Origin: Tubulanus polymorphus
Taxonomy: Eukaryota > Nemertea > Palaeonemertea > Tubulaniformes > Tubulanidae
Direction: 5' to 3'
DNA length: 64,000 nucleotides
NCBI RefSeq assembly: GCF_964204645.1
Contig: NC_134029.1
Span: forward strand, 7,210,001-7,274,000
Below the pieces are notes generated by a model. That model was not told the DNA's origin, searched no databases, and worked only from the letters and a program-made list of their open reading frames with translations. Numbering within the stretch: the stretch's first letter is position 1; each line of letters begins with the position of its first letter. The position numbers were made by a program, and so were the translations under genes. Of this stretch, positions 46,051 to 58,135 are shown one piece after another.

Positions 46051-46898
46051 GATGTAAGTATTCATTTACTTCAGTTTTTCAATCCATGATCCATGACAAG
46101 TGTACCGGGTCATACCAAGAGCAAATAATTCATTCTCATGTTAAAAATCAATCATCAGATTCTTTCAACTGGAAAGAATAGCGACACAGGTTTTTCTAGA
46201 TCTAGACAACAATGAATGAATCAGTACCTAGACGAAAGACTTACAATTATTGAAATGCGATGAGGGCCATTCGTAGAGTCTATACATAACTACAGGTAGG
46301 TAGCCACTCATAAAAGTTGACCACTTCTACCTACGAACATAATGCTTGAAATTACATACAGTGTAATCAGCATAATTTCAAGTATGTCCTCTACGAACAG
46401 CCCCTACTGTAATAGTGTCTGATAGCTCATCAAAAACATATCAAAACCCGCAATATTGACAATAGATTGATTCCGAATAGACAATACGTTTGTATTATAC
46501 GTACAACACACAGAAATCTGCGATCAACTAAACCTATTAATAATAGGAAAAATAATACAACAACGGAAGAAAATATCTACTGTAGATGTCTAGAAACATG
46601 CATAGAAATAATGACTACTATTCGTATCAATAAAACAATCATCACTACATCATTAATGTAGTTTGCTCCAGCTTCATAAAAAAAAACACAACGGAACAAA
46701 ATAAACATATCGCAGAGAAAATATATTTGAACACGTAAATGCGTTGAATTGTCATGCACAGTTACACTACCATTGATCACAAAAAGAAACATTGTCACTG
46801 TATGTCGTGAGCCAATCCGTACCATTTGCATCTTTTGTCCACTTCAAGTCAACTACTTTATCGAACCGGCGACATTCGCGACATCCGCACGGAAAAAA

Positions 46899-49800
46899 TT
46901 ACGTCCTTTTCGAACGCTTTTTCGCCGATGCCGATCCACGCCAATTCGGATGGGCTCGTTCGATATGTTTTTTCAAGCCGATTTCCGTGTCGAATTCTTT
47001 GCGACACCGACGACATTCGAGTTCGTGTTGCATTTCATTACTCGAGTCACTGTCGACGACAGCGGCGACAGCGCCGTTGCGCACGCGATCGACCTCGCCG
47101 CTCGGCAACACAACAATGTGATCGTCAAATTGCTTTCGCGCGCGTCGTCGACGCGAGTATTTCTCGTAGTCACGAACTTTATGCACGATCAACAAGTGAT
47201 TGCGCAACGTGCGCTCGACGACGAAACTGACTCCGCACTCGGGACAATCAATCGACTCTTCCTCGGCCCGATGTTCGGCGACGTGGTCCTCATACGCGCC
47301 TTTGTTTCGGCTCGTAAACGAACAGCTAGAACATTGATACAACTCACCATCATCATCATCATCATCATCGTCGTCATCATCATCGTCTGAACTACTCTCC
47401 TCACTTTCCTCCTCTTCGGCATCATTCTCGACGGATTTCGAACGTTTTATAGCAATTTCAGGCAGAAGATGAGAAGATAGTTTACGTTTATTGTTATTAT
47501 CATAACGTCGAGTGGACTCAACTTTTGCCACTTCTGGCACGGCAACGTCGGATTTACTTTCAGCCAATTGAGTTTTCACCACTTCCGATGCGGATTTAGG
47601 TTCAGCCGATGAAGTAGCTGAAGAAGGGACCACGACTTCGTCGGGAAATCGAGAATAGTCGATTTTAGCGCGCGGAATCTTGTGGAAATTGATGATGTGC
47701 TTTTCGAGATAGTCTCGGCGATGGAACGCCTTATAAACTTGACAATCGCGACAAATATAGCACACGTATTTGAATAATGAACTCGTATGCGATTTCTTAC
47801 TGTGGATTAGCATGAGTTCCTTCGTGTCGAACACCATCGAGCACCGCGGACAAATATGTTTCTCGGGGACAGGGGGCTCGGTGGGCGTCTTTTCACTAGT
47901 GTCGAACATATCGTTCAATTCATTTTCGACCGTTCGTCCTTCGTTACTATTTTCCACCTCTAACGCTTCGAAAACCGACGACTCATTCGACGACGTCGAT
48001 TTCGGCAAGATCGCCACGTTCTTCTTACTATGCGCATTTTTGACGTGTTTTTCGAGGTCGCTTTTCGACACGAACGTATCGTTGCACGTTTTGCAGAAAT
48101 GGATATCGAGCTCTCGCATCTGTTGGTTGGACTTGGCTTTCCAGCACGTGCGCGAATGTTCTTTTTGACTGTTCTTATCGGGGAATATGCGCGAGCACAG
48201 CAAACAGATGAAATGGCCTTGTTTTTCGTGGACTTTACGATGTTTGTACAGACTATCTCGGTAGAAATATTTATTGAAACAAATCGGACATTCATACGGC
48301 GCGTACAAGGACTTTAATGACTCTGAAGTCGTACACGGCTTCGACGAGGAATTCCCGCTTGATCTTTTGTTCCCTTTTCCCGGCGAAGAGCCGACTGTCG
48401 CTTTTTCTATGACGCTGTTACACACAATGCCGCTACAAACTTTGATATGCGCCAGGAACTCGGCATTGTTGTGACAAGTGAAATTACACTTATCGCATCG
48501 GGTATAATGACATTTATGAACTTTAGCCAGATGATTGACGAGATCGACTTTCTTTTTGGCCAATTCCGAGCACAAGAAACACTGATACCGATACTTGCGG
48601 TATTTCATTTCGTCGGCGTAATGTTTCTGAATGTGTCCATTGAGCACGTTCGCCTTGCGAAACACGGTATTGCACATCGGGCATTTCACAATCCACGTGT
48701 GACCCTCTTCCGGGTTCAGATCGCCGTGCGTCGTCGAGAAATGCCCGAAGAAACTCTCGCGCGATTTAAACGCCATCGGACATCGGTGACACTTGAAATA
48801 GCCGTCGGCGTGTTTCGAGCGCATGTGTTTATTCGCGGCCGACTGCTCCTCGAACAGGCCGTCGCAAATGTTGCACATGTAACGAACTGTACGCGATAAA
48901 TGCAAGCACTTCACTTTGATGTGATCGGCAAAGCCTTCCTTCGATATGATGTTCAGACCGCATTCGGGACACACCTGCGGCAGTATCCGCTGATGTATAC
49001 GTGTGTGAGCTTTCAAACTACACGCGCTCGGCAACGGTAACTGACAGTGAGCGCAAACGTCGTCGAGGCTCATTTTTCCGCTGCCCTGGAAATGATCGGC
49101 CAGTTCGTCGGACGTTTTAAACCTCATCGGACACTCGGGACAAAATATGTCGTCGGAAATTATATTCAAACGGTCGGTATTTTCGGCCGGTTGCGAATCG
49201 GAATTCTTCGTTTTCGACGATTCGAGAAGTTGTTTCTCTTTCGGCGCCAGCAACAAAACGTTCACCTTCAGATCGTCGTATTTCGGTGTGATACCCGTTT
49301 CGGTGTGCTCGCGCACGTGCTGAATGTGCGCGCATTTATTGTAGAAAGTTAAATTCGTGCTGCACACGTCGCAGTAGTAGCTGATTTCGACGCTCGCGCG
49401 ATCCATATGCTCTTTTAGACTCGATTCGAACAGGAATGTATCGTTGCACGACTTGCACTCGTGAACCGACGTCGGCGCGTGTATTTTATCCGCTGCAGCG
49501 ATCGTCGGAACGTATTTCGGAAGCGGATTCTCGTGGCTCAGCATCGTCACGACGGTCACTCCCCCCGAAACGAACGAGCTGTCTAATTTCTTCTTTTTCG
49601 CGTTGGTAACGCCTTTCGGAGCTTTGGTCGTCGTCGTAGGGGTGGGATTCTGCGGAGATGTAGTCGGTGGTTCCTGGTTAGATTTCGGTGGCGAATTTCC
49701 GTCCGTTTGCGGCGATACTGAGTTCAAACTAGGCGATAGTCGAACTTCACCGGCTGTTCCACAAACGGATTTCGATACTGGCATTACGTCCGGTGTAGAA

Positions 49801-50777
49801 GACGTGCTCCGGCGACTGTCCGAAGATGGTCGTCTGCCGTGTCCTCCTCGCGGTGACATATTTCGTCCGTCATCGTACATGTCCATATGCATCGAACCGG
49901 GAATCACTGGAACCATACCGTTATTCATCGGTATCAAGTCCAGATTATGCGGGCCGAACATTCCGTTATTTACGCACATCGGACTGTTATTTCTCATATG
50001 AATCATACCCGCGGCGTGCGCGTTGTTTTGATGATTGAAGAAACCGTGAAATTGCGGCGGCGCGGCAGGTGGAAACTGCAACGGAACGCGAGACGGCGGA
50101 GGCATCATCGTCAACGGCGGACCGCGCGCTCTCGACATCGGTATCTGATACGTTTGGAAACATTCATTCGGCGGAATGGGAGGCGGGTGATCCCTTAACC
50201 GCGGGATAAAATGATTCATGAATCCGCGCGCGGGAAACGGATTGCGTGGAATATTCATTTGACCCGGTAATGGAACATGTGGCTGCGGGAAATGTTGCAC
50301 GTGACAGTTTTCGGGTAACGGCAGGACTCCGAACGGAGGTGTGTGCTGACGGTGATTAGATAACGGTAACTGATTGTTAGGTTGTCGTCCGGTAAATTGA
50401 GGAACTTTAAGAATCGGCGAATTGTTCGCCATGAGATTCTGTTTGATCGCGCGCGATCGCCTACGTTTTGGTTTTTGCGGCTCCGCGCGGACCAATCGCT
50501 CAAGTTTTTCCAGACTGTTCAAGTGCACGGAGGAATCGCCGGACTGATTCTGGTCATCCGGATGACTACAGAAAGTCGGTATATTCAACGGCACGTGATC
50601 TCCGGGTGGCGGCCTGTTCAGTTTGTTCGCAACCAAATCTTCGGAACGGCGGCCCTGATGAATATCCGGTTTCAAGTTGAAGTTTTCAATGTTGTTATTG
50701 TCGGATTTTTCTTTCGTGACGGTCGGTATGTCCGAAATATCATACGCCGCCATCAGATCCTGAAAACAGTCATCCAT
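46899..50777 (-). CDS. C2H2 zinc-finger protein of the ZNF592/ZNF687/ZNF532 family
   Basis: One uninterrupted coding exon encodes 1292 aa. The start is taken at ATG 50777 (MDDCFQDLMAAYDISDIPT) because an acceptor, TTCTCTTTTCAG, sits just upstream and the earlier ATG would lie inside the intron. The opening D-x-x-L-x-A-A-x-D-I-x-D string matches the N-terminus of ZNF592/687. Residues about 100-115 are a basic PKRRRSR stretch, a likely nuclear localisation signal; about 150-400 are Pro/Asn/Met-rich. C2H2 fingers begin near 440 with the family's unusual first pair (CNDTFLFESSLKEHMDR...C..C...FYNKC...H...H) and continue to the end, including CPECPMRF, CQLPLPSACSLKAHTRIH and CPMAFKSRESFFGH. A 13-residue Asp run and a basic C-terminus (KKRSKRT) follow. 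Vertebrate members are chromatin-associated transcription regulators; that role here is inference. Confidence 0.88.
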   Translation of the reverse strand: MDDCFQDLMAAYDISDIPTVTKEKSDNNNIENFNLKPDIHQGRRSEDLVANKLNRPPPGDHVPLNIPTFCSHPDDQNQSGDSSVHLNSLEKLERLVRAEPQKPKRRRSRAIKQNLMANNSPILKVPQFTGRQPNNQLPLSNHRQHTPPFGVLPLPENCHVQHFPQPHVPLPGQMNIPRNPFPARGFMNHFIPRLRDHPPPIPPNECFQTYQIPMSRARGPPLTMMPPPSRVPLQFPPAAPPQFHGFFNHQNNAHAAGMIHMRNNSPMCVNNGMFGPHNLDLIPMNNGMVPVIPGSMHMDMYDDGRNMSPRGGHGRRPSSDSRRSTSSTPDVMPVSKSVCGTAGEVRLSPSLNSVSPQTDGNSPPKSNQEPPTTSPQNPTPTTTTKAPKGVTNAKKKKLDSSFVSGGVTVVTMLSHENPLPKYVPTIAAADKIHAPTSVHECKSCNDTFLFESSLKEHMDRASVEISYYCDVCSTNLTFYNKCAHIQHVREHTETGITPKYDDLKVNVLLLAPKEKQLLESSKTKNSDSQPAENTDRLNIISDDIFCPECPMRFKTSDELADHFQGSGKMSLDDVCAHCQLPLPSACSLKAHTRIHQRILPQVCPECGLNIISKEGFADHIKVKCLHLSRTVRYMCNICDGLFEEQSAANKHMRSKHADGYFKCHRCPMAFKSRESFFGHFSTTHGDLNPEEGHTWIVKCPMCNTVFRKANVLNGHIQKHYADEMKYRKYRYQCFLCSELAKKKVDLVNHLAKVHKCHYTRCDKCNFTCHNNAEFLAHIKVCSGIVCNSVIEKATVGSSPGKGNKRSSGNSSSKPCTTSESLKSLYAPYECPICFNKYFYRDSLYKHRKVHEKQGHFICLLCSRIFPDKNSQKEHSRTCWKAKSNQQMRELDIHFCKTCNDTFVSKSDLEKHVKNAHSKKNVAILPKSTSSNESSVFEALEVENSNEGRTVENELNDMFDTSEKTPTEPPVPEKHICPRCSMVFDTKELMLIHSKKSHTSSLFKYVCYICRDCQVYKAFHRRDYLEKHIINFHKIPRAKIDYSRFPDEVVVPSSATSSAEPKSASEVVKTQLAESKSDVAVPEVAKVESTRRYDNNNKRKLSSHLLPEIAIKRSKSVENDAEEEESEESSSDDDDDDDDDDDDDGELYQCSSCSFTSRNKGAYEDHVAEHRAEEESIDCPECGVSFVVERTLRNHLLIVHKVRDYEKYSRRRRARKQFDDHIVVLPSGEVDRVRNGAVAAVVDSDSSNEMQHELECRRCRKEFDTEIGLKKHIERAHPNWRGSASAKKRSKRT
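47344..47390 (-). repeat. Trinucleotide run encoding an aspartate tract
   Basis: A CAT/TCA-type trinucleotide run on the plus strand (ATC and GTC units) encodes about 13 consecutive Asp, preceded by a Glu/Ser-rich acidic stretch, between finger clusters of the zinc-finger protein. Likely length-polymorphic. Confidence 0.85.
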
Positions 50778-50783
50778 CGTTAT

Positions 50784-50795
50784 TCTGAAAAGAGA
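50784..50795 (-). promoter_or_regulatory. Splice acceptor before the zinc-finger coding exon
   Basis: On the minus strand TTCTCTTTTCAG ends one base before the exon, followed by AATAACG and then ATG. It implies at least one upstream non-coding exon of the zinc-finger gene, which I could not place. Confidence 0.6.
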
Positions 50796-50937
50796 ACGCA
50801 TTGATAATATACATTACTATCAGTCAGTACTTGCATAGAACTGAGTTTGCATAGAACTAAGTTAGTGTAGAACTGAGTTCTATGGTACTTGTTACTGTAG
50901 ACTCTGCCTTACTGGTGAACTAAAAAAAAAAAATCTA

Positions 50938-51196
50938 CAGTAAACCTTGCCTATCTTAAGACAAACTGGGTCCAGTTAAACCAGAGTTACGGATCAGAAA
51001 ATACATCAGAAAATCATAAAATGATTCTTTTTTGTGGTCCGAGTTATTCAGAAATCATAGTTGGCCATGTCGGAGGTTTATTTTACTCAATTCGATGACT
51101 TTTACAAAATTGATATGGAGAGACTTACAACAGGGTATGCGGTCGACTCTGTTAACTATGGTCAAAATGCAACACTGAGAAAGATGGAGTTTACTG
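50938..51196. mobile_element. Tc1/mariner- or pogo-like MITE flanked by TA
   Basis: The left end is TA|CAGTAAACCTTGCC and the right end GATGGAGTTTACTG|TA. The terminal CAGTAAAC is perfectly inverted and flanked by TA on both sides (50936-50937 and 51197-51198). CAGT ends with a TA target are typical of pogo/Tigger elements. It is non-coding and lies 150 bases upstream of the zinc-finger exon. Confidence 0.75.
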
Positions 51197-51422
51197 TAGT
51201 TTATATGGATCTTTATCGTTCGCGTTTCGAACATTCGTCAACAGCAGACTCAGCCAATCACCGAACAAAATGTCATCAGTCTGATTGCGTTACGACGCGA
51301 GACATCATCAATCAAATTATAACCTCCGCTCACCGATAGAAAAATAACGTCGATCAAACTTCGACTGAAGTTGCTCGAAACGAGATAAAACCGGATACCC
51401 CAGATGTACTGAGGAACTCGGC

Positions 51423-51462
51423 GGTAAGGTTGGATGAGTAGTGGTAAGGTTGGATGAGTAGT
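51423..51462. repeat. Perfect 20-bp tandem duplication
   Basis: GGTAAGGTTGGATGAGTAGT occurs twice without a gap (51423-51442 and 51443-51462). Perfect identity suggests a recent duplication. Confidence 0.9.
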
Positions 51463-51527
51463 GACGTGAGCCACGCATAACCGACGTATTAGTCAGTTCA
51501 GATTTAGCTCCAGGGAAATATAATCAT

Positions 51528-51541
51528 GTTTCCATGGCAAC
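51528..51541. promoter_or_regulatory. RFX X-box, full match
   Basis: GTTTCCATGGCAAC is a full 14-base X-box of the RFX type (two inverted half sites with an AT spacer). It sits about 750 bases upstream of the zinc-finger exon on the minus strand, in the stretch most likely to hold that gene's promoter. RFX factors often bind such sites; occupancy is unknown. Confidence 0.5.
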
Positions 51542-54148
51542 AGTTCTTCATCACATCGACGACGACAGTACGCGATGATCGGTGGGCACTGCTGAAATTT
51601 TGATGATTCGACATCACAAGAGTTTCACCCAGGCAACCGAAAATCATTCCCGGCCAATGCATACTCGATGAGATTCGAAATACTCTCATTTCTTCCGAAC
51701 GACAGCATTCTCGGTCGATGCCGTGTATATGACTAACACTTTTAAGTTGATTGGTAATGCTTATCAGAATTCCCAGGTTCTGAAATGGATTCACCCGAAT
51801 CAAACATTCAACGACTAGGTTACCCGTAAATGGTTACCCGTACGGAAAATAATTGAAACTTTATCGAAGATAAATACGCGCAAAAAACTTTCATAATTTC
51901 TACGCACATAACATGACAATCTTAACGGTCTACCACATCGCGAAGGTGTGACATACTGCATAGTACTTACCGGAACTTACCGGCTTACGGGTTGAAGTTT
52001 TTAGTTTCGTCGCAACAGTCCGGCGAAAATTCACCGAACTTAATGCGTAAACGTACGCGACAACAGTAGATTGGAATTAAATGTATATATAGGAAATACT
52101 GCGGTGTACTGTACAACATTCAACACACAGTAAATTCTCTCACGGTTCATAAAGTCAATGTACGCCATAAACGCATTGGTTTGTGGTTATTTGTCTGGTG
52201 GATATCCACTGTTGTTCACTATACCGAACACAATAATCACCAGGCTTATGAATCATCGCGATAGACTGACAGTCCATTATATGCTGGAAGTACAGCGCCT
52301 GTTTACAATAGTACTTCCATTATGTCGATAGGGGCGGTAGGTAGAATAATAACCTACACTACGCGATAACAATAGCAATAGCAATAACGACTGCTTAAAC
52401 TTCGACTCGAATACTTTGTATGGAAAAAAGAGGCTCACCAAGATGGAGTATCACGGGCCCTAAGTCCAGCATCCTAGATCTATAAACGACTTTTATCTTT
52501 ATCCTTAAGGTGTAGATTTCGGAAGTTCTACGTTTAATAATCACCCGTGGTTTCCGCGGGCTTTCCACTAGTTTCAAAAATAATCCTGAACTTGGCACCA
52601 GTATCTCGTGGCGTCTGCCTGGTTCATAATAGTGAATATAACTCCTAGGTTTAACTAAGGTGAGTATCGATTCAGCCCAATGTATAAATAAGTTAAACCT
52701 GACGGACGAAAGTAGCTGACCAGTTCGAAAAAGAACTTCATGCTTAAGGCCGGTGTCATCTTCATCCTCGGGGTTAACATTTTACAAAATCATCACTAGA
52801 TATGTCCAACCACAGGTTCAACTTAACGATCAGTCAACCAGACAAGTAGGCTAGGCCTGACAAAAATTCACTGAAAACCTTTTTGACACGGCATACAGTT
52901 ATCACTATTGATGGACATCGTGATAGTCCCGTTGAAAGAAAGTTTGACTGAAAATATCCGAGTTGAGCAAAAATCTGGGGCAACTGGATCCGGGTCAGAA
53001 TATTATTTCAAGGAAAGAATGGGACGACAAAATATTTTCAGATTGTCCAGCGAAGCGATTATTTGAGCTGACCAGATCCAGGGCTATGGCAGAGTCTACT
53101 GTATAACATAATTAATGAAAGTTTAGGTTTTTTAAAATTAGTTTTAGGTTAGGTGGTACTTTCCAGTATGATGTACCATGATCCAACAACTGGAATAACT
53201 GGAATACTTTGGCACAAAGCAGGCAGTAACAGATGTCCAACAGTAACTGTTTACTGAATAAATATTATACCAATTAGCTAGAAACCTATAGAATGAACAT
53301 TCAATTGGGCCAGACTCAAATATCACCCACCGTTCATCATCGGAGCACAAAAGCCATTGGACTAGAGAATATTCGAAAAACCGGAAATCTTTTCACCGAT
53401 GTTCAATCAAACGGTAGATACCGTGTCAGGCTTAACCATACAACCATACAACAGATTCATAAAATTCTTTTATATCATTATCTTCTTACATATGCCACCG
53501 CGCCTGTTCCGTACTCGAACATAATTGGATAGCCGTTTAAAAGTAGGTCACATTCTGTGCCACTGGTCCACATTTTCGGTTTTTAACGTACACAAAAAAA
53601 GCACAGAATTTTGCGCGGCGATGATAAAAAGAAAATTCAATGAAAAGTCATCGTCGAAGTCAAAGCAGTCGCGTAGTACACACATATACACACAATATGC
53701 ACAGAAAGTTTTCGATTTTTGCTATCATACATACCTGCTACCCGCTTATTGTTTCTGATCAATACAGTACTTCACTAATATGCCTTCATATTTAGACGAT
53801 ACATGTACACAACACATCGATATAAACGATAAAATCTGGTCATCCTGAAATATAGATCGTGGAGAGAATCGTTACAAATTTCGCATTCTACAAGCGATTG
53901 TCGTTCAAGTCAGATGAATAATCCGATTTACAGCTCGAAAACATTCGAAATTTCTTCTTAGCAAGCGCAGCGAAGCATTGCTCCATTGGTTGTCCCCACA
54001 GACCCCAAACTGGGGGTGGAAGCGGGTGGTCCATATATAAGGTCCCAACAGATCAGTCATTTCTGGATATAAGGAGTTTTCAAGAAGTTTAAAAGGAGGA
54101 AATTTCATATTTCAAGGAAGCATCTGCATCGCTTTTATATCATAATTA

Positions 54149-54480
54149 CAGTAGACTCCACCTAAATCAGTACTGTTTATCTCGGTGAACCATCAATTCG
54201 ATGGTTTCATAAGCAATGTTCTATCTTTGACACACCGATCTCAGTTTCTAATTCGGTAACCGCCTAATTGGGCATAAAAAAATCTTGGTTCCATCTGTAA
54301 TGATTTAGGCGCAGTCTAATGTACAACTCGTGAAGTATCTCATCGCCTATTTCTCAAAATTGAAGGAAGTTTAAAGGATTTTCTGGCATTTTGCTCAAAT
54401 TAATGGAGTTTCAAGCTCCTTCAAAAACATCTTCCATTTAGAAGAAGTTTTTAAGGAATCAAGAAGTCGTAGGGACCCTG
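54149..54480 (+). mobile_element. Dispersed element family copy 2
   Basis: It starts TA|CAGTAGACTCCACC and ends GTCGTAGGGACCCTG. It shares AAATCAGTACTGTTTATCTC, CCTATTTCTCAAAATTGAA and GGAGTTTCAAGC-type blocks, in order, with 56235-56510 and (inverted) 30609-30905. The two ends differ, so the superfamily is unclear: one side looks TA-inserted, the other hAT-like. Confidence 0.65.
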
Positions 54481-56234
54481 ATATATTCAAATTTCCTCAA
54501 ATATTTCATTGCCTCCCTCTTGTTTTTAAGAACTAATAAGATAAAACCTCAGTAAAAATGTTTTGACATACGTATCATTTATGCATTACCTTTTTTATCT
54601 AATGACATTTTTTTCAGCACATCTCCCACAATCAGTTACATAATAGCTTTTAATTATATACACTAAGGATGTCCACAAATCGTCTGTTGAGCATATGACC
54701 ACTTCTGAAATTAAAAACATTTGTTATGACAGATAATCAGTTCAAGCCAACCCAATAAATCTCATCGCCGAGACTCCATCCGTGAACCTTATTTCCAACG
54801 TTTAAACTGTCCGGTCATCCAAGAGACATTGGTAGCGAAATTTGTGACCAAAGTTACCATCATTGGAGGAAGGTAAACTGATCAGGCCCAATCCAAATCG
54901 CTTTAAGCTAATTAGAATTTTGATTTTGCTTTAACTATTATACTTCACTTACACCCATACTTGAGTGTATATAATTTGAATTCATCCTGATATCTCGTAG
55001 GCCTATATTTAACATGATTAACTTTAAACTGATTAATTCTTTTAATTTGTACATAGTGGGTTTTTATCGTATGATTAACTTCATTCGCCCCAACCTTTAA
55101 CTATGCATTGAATACAGGCTCAGAGGAAAACGATACAAATGCATTGTAGCCAAAGATGCCCCATGGACAGAGGGGCTAATCGTTTATAAAGGACATTCCT
55201 CAACATAAATCAAAATGCAACGATTATTCATGGCCATGATCACAAAACATCGTTTCTGTTAGAACACTATTTTACGCGCGCACCCAGTAGTATACTATTA
55301 CGGGCATGTAGAACATAAGGTACCCACGTGGCTGGCTTAGTGTCAAGTTACTTCAAAGCTAAGATAGTTTGACCGCACAGATACAACTACATAACCTTTT
55401 TGTGGACATAGCTATTTCAGCAAAAAAAAAATAGCTAGCCAATAAGCTTTGCGAATGTACAATGATTTATTAGGCTTCCTATAAAACATATCTACTTTAC
55501 CTTACTATGATTGCAGTTGCCAATGATACCTAAATAGACCAATGGATCAGACTCGAATATGATTTGAATTTCGAGACAGCTCTCGAGTGTAAGCCATTGC
55601 AATAATGAATCATTCATATAACTACACACCTAACTAAAACACGTCATGTAACAGGATCGAGAAAGCCTCTCTTTCTCTCTCTACCTATTTCATTCAAAAA
55701 TCACCCGACTTACCACAAATGAGCACATAATACGCAGAAAGAATTTTTCACTTCAGTTCATACACCGCACATGCAGTATAGCGTATACACACAAATCTGA
55801 CCTGCATGGAAACTCGGCTGGGTGAGTGTAAATAGCATGCTTCGTTCTATTCATACGCACATCTGCCTTGTCAGAGATATATTATTCGGGCACGTCCACT
55901 ACGCGCGCAGGGGTGAGTGGCAATTATTCAATATTCTCAATGAGGGACTATTTCCTCTCCGCAGAGGGAGTATAAGGCTAGGTTCAGGGAAGAAGATGCA
56001 GCCTGATGCGGATGCTTCTCATCATTTCACTGTGTGTCAAAATAAATGAAATGGAAAGCCTACAGCAACTGGCATTTGCTATAGTTTTCTGACCAGTTTG
56101 ACATAAATGTTACTAGCACCAGCAATGGTTTTTAAATTTTTTTGAAAAGCAGAAAAAACAAACAATGTTTTCATCGAGGTTTCAAATATCGAGGAAGTCT
56201 TTTTTTTATATTCTTTCATATTCCAAATACCGTA

Positions 56235-56510
56235 CTGTAGACAGCTCCTAAATCAGTACTGTTTATCTCGGTACCATTAATTTGGTCGTTTCGTAAGCAA
56301 TTTCTATCTTAAACATTATCTCAACTCAAGTTTCTAATTTGACAACCCCCTAGTCCTACTAAGGTGAAAACATATCCCGATTGTAATGATTACGGCATAG
56401 TTCATTGTACAACTACAAATTAGACACAAATTTCTAATAGCCTATTTCTCAAAATTGAATTTTCTTAAGATTAAAGGAGTTTGAAGCACCTTTAAAAACA
56501 AGTGGGCATA
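56235..56510 (+). mobile_element. Dispersed element family copy 3
   Basis: It starts near TA|CTGTAGACAGCTCC and is collinear with 54149-54480 up to GGAGTTTGAAGCACC and TTTAAAAAC, where it ends early relative to copy 2. It is more diverged than copy 2. Confidence 0.6.
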
Positions 56511-58135
56511 CAGTCCTGATGAAATATTGCTTACAAATCAATCAAATTGAAGTAGACATATCTTTAGGAATGATAGGAATCCCAAACTTGGGCTAAGACT
56601 TAAAATCATGCTTTTCAAATCAATTTTAGATCGACATGTATTTGAAAAGAAACTCCTCTATATAATAAATCAGTTATTGATTTGATAGTTTCTTAAACCC
56701 TAGCTTTATTCGGATAATATTGGACAATTCAAATAAATCCTGTTAAGAGAAGATAATCCGTTCGACCCAAATTTGTAATCTTTAATTTCCACTCAAATAC
56801 AAGTTCTCGCTCAACATCAGCGGCATTATAGGCCTATGGTCCAAATGCTGGGAAAATGCATATGAGCATCTAAGATTTTTCTGGGAGAGGGCCGCAGACC
56901 CGCTGTACTTCGAGCTTCCCGCTTTCGGCACTCGCTGGTGACACCTCCAAGCTTACAAAAAATTCTGCTAATCCCCTGGTTGTAGCATTCACAAATTGCT
57001 TCCGCCAACCCAGAGGTAATGATAATGATCGAGGAAATTACAGACTAGGAATAATAACAGGCTTAGGGCTTCAAATGCACGGGAAATGTTGCGAAATTAA
57101 TCCCTACTATCTTTTTTCTCATGCCTCAGTACAGTCAAATGTACCATAGTAACGATAGACGTAAAGACAATCAATTTTTAATTGATAAATTCAATTAGGA
57201 CTAAAATATCACGCACTTATAAATCAATCACTAACAATTTATAAATAGGTGGTGAAATAAGACGGTTTATCCACCCATAAACTTTGAGCATTTACTATTT
57301 AGGCCTAGTTTATGTTTCAATTTCAGCCCAGATAGTGTTTCCACAAGAAGTACATTATACAGACCTCATATGCTACTCGACACTTATTTCAATTCAGGGG
57401 GGAGGTGTATTTGAGGCCTAACAAATTTCTCAGCTCTAGAATGTTCACCTATCAAGTACTTCGATTTCCTATTTCAAATTCAAACCCCCTACCCTGTATG
57501 AGTTTCTGCCAGGTGCGGTAGGATAAAAAAACATTCGAAATAATAGAAAAGATGTTACATGACAAGCAGTTGATTTATTCAGGTATCCAGGCCTGGTAGC
57601 ATGAGTTCCCAAGTAATTCTTCATATCAACCTCCTTTAAAACTGATGGGATTTGTTGCGCAACTCATTAACTTCTGTGAACTAGCTAGCATGCTGAGAGA
57701 GCTTTCTGCTGCTTCACAGAAACTCTATTGTATTGCTTGTGTTTATCATTCTGAATTTTTCAACCTTCCGTGTCCATATTTTAGGGCTATGCAAAACCCG
57801 AGCCATCCAATAGCTTTCAGACATGAATCAACTACAAATAATGCAAAATGTTATTTTTCCACTGATTTTTATAGTCGATGTGTTCCGTTAATCCTGTACA
57901 TTACTAGGCCTACCCCTCGCCTGCCAGCCATTTTCCAATAAATCAGCCCCAGGTTGAGGGTTCCTATAGCTCCCGCCTCATGTGGAATAGAGCAAAAGTG
58001 TCTAAGAAAAAATTGTAGACAAATACGTATAGGCCTAACCTATATTAGAGACACTTTTTAGAACTGACTCAGTTTCTGATATTGACTTCATTATCAGTAG
58101 ACCCGTTGGCACAGAATTGCTGAGTACATGAAGAT

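Larger units (their letters stand above)
39701..46898. other. Tail-to-tail interval between EPB41L4A and the zinc-finger gene
   Basis: The 3' UTR of the FERM gene starts here; an AATAAA at 40031-40036, about 330 bases after the longer stop, is a candidate polyadenylation signal. No further coding exon was recognised. Contents: a repeat-like block with GGGAAACTCAGGGAATTT strings (about 41720-41885), an X-box-like site (42106-42119), a MITE copy (44105-44303), an AGCAC tandem (about 45184-45202) and a hAT-type MITE (45765-46050). Confidence 0.5.

Noticed and set aside
47000-50804. Many sizeable open frames on the plus strand and in other minus frames across the zinc-finger exon
   Set aside because: They are shadows of the 1292-aa zinc-finger frame. 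They lack family features and contain no splice logic of their own.
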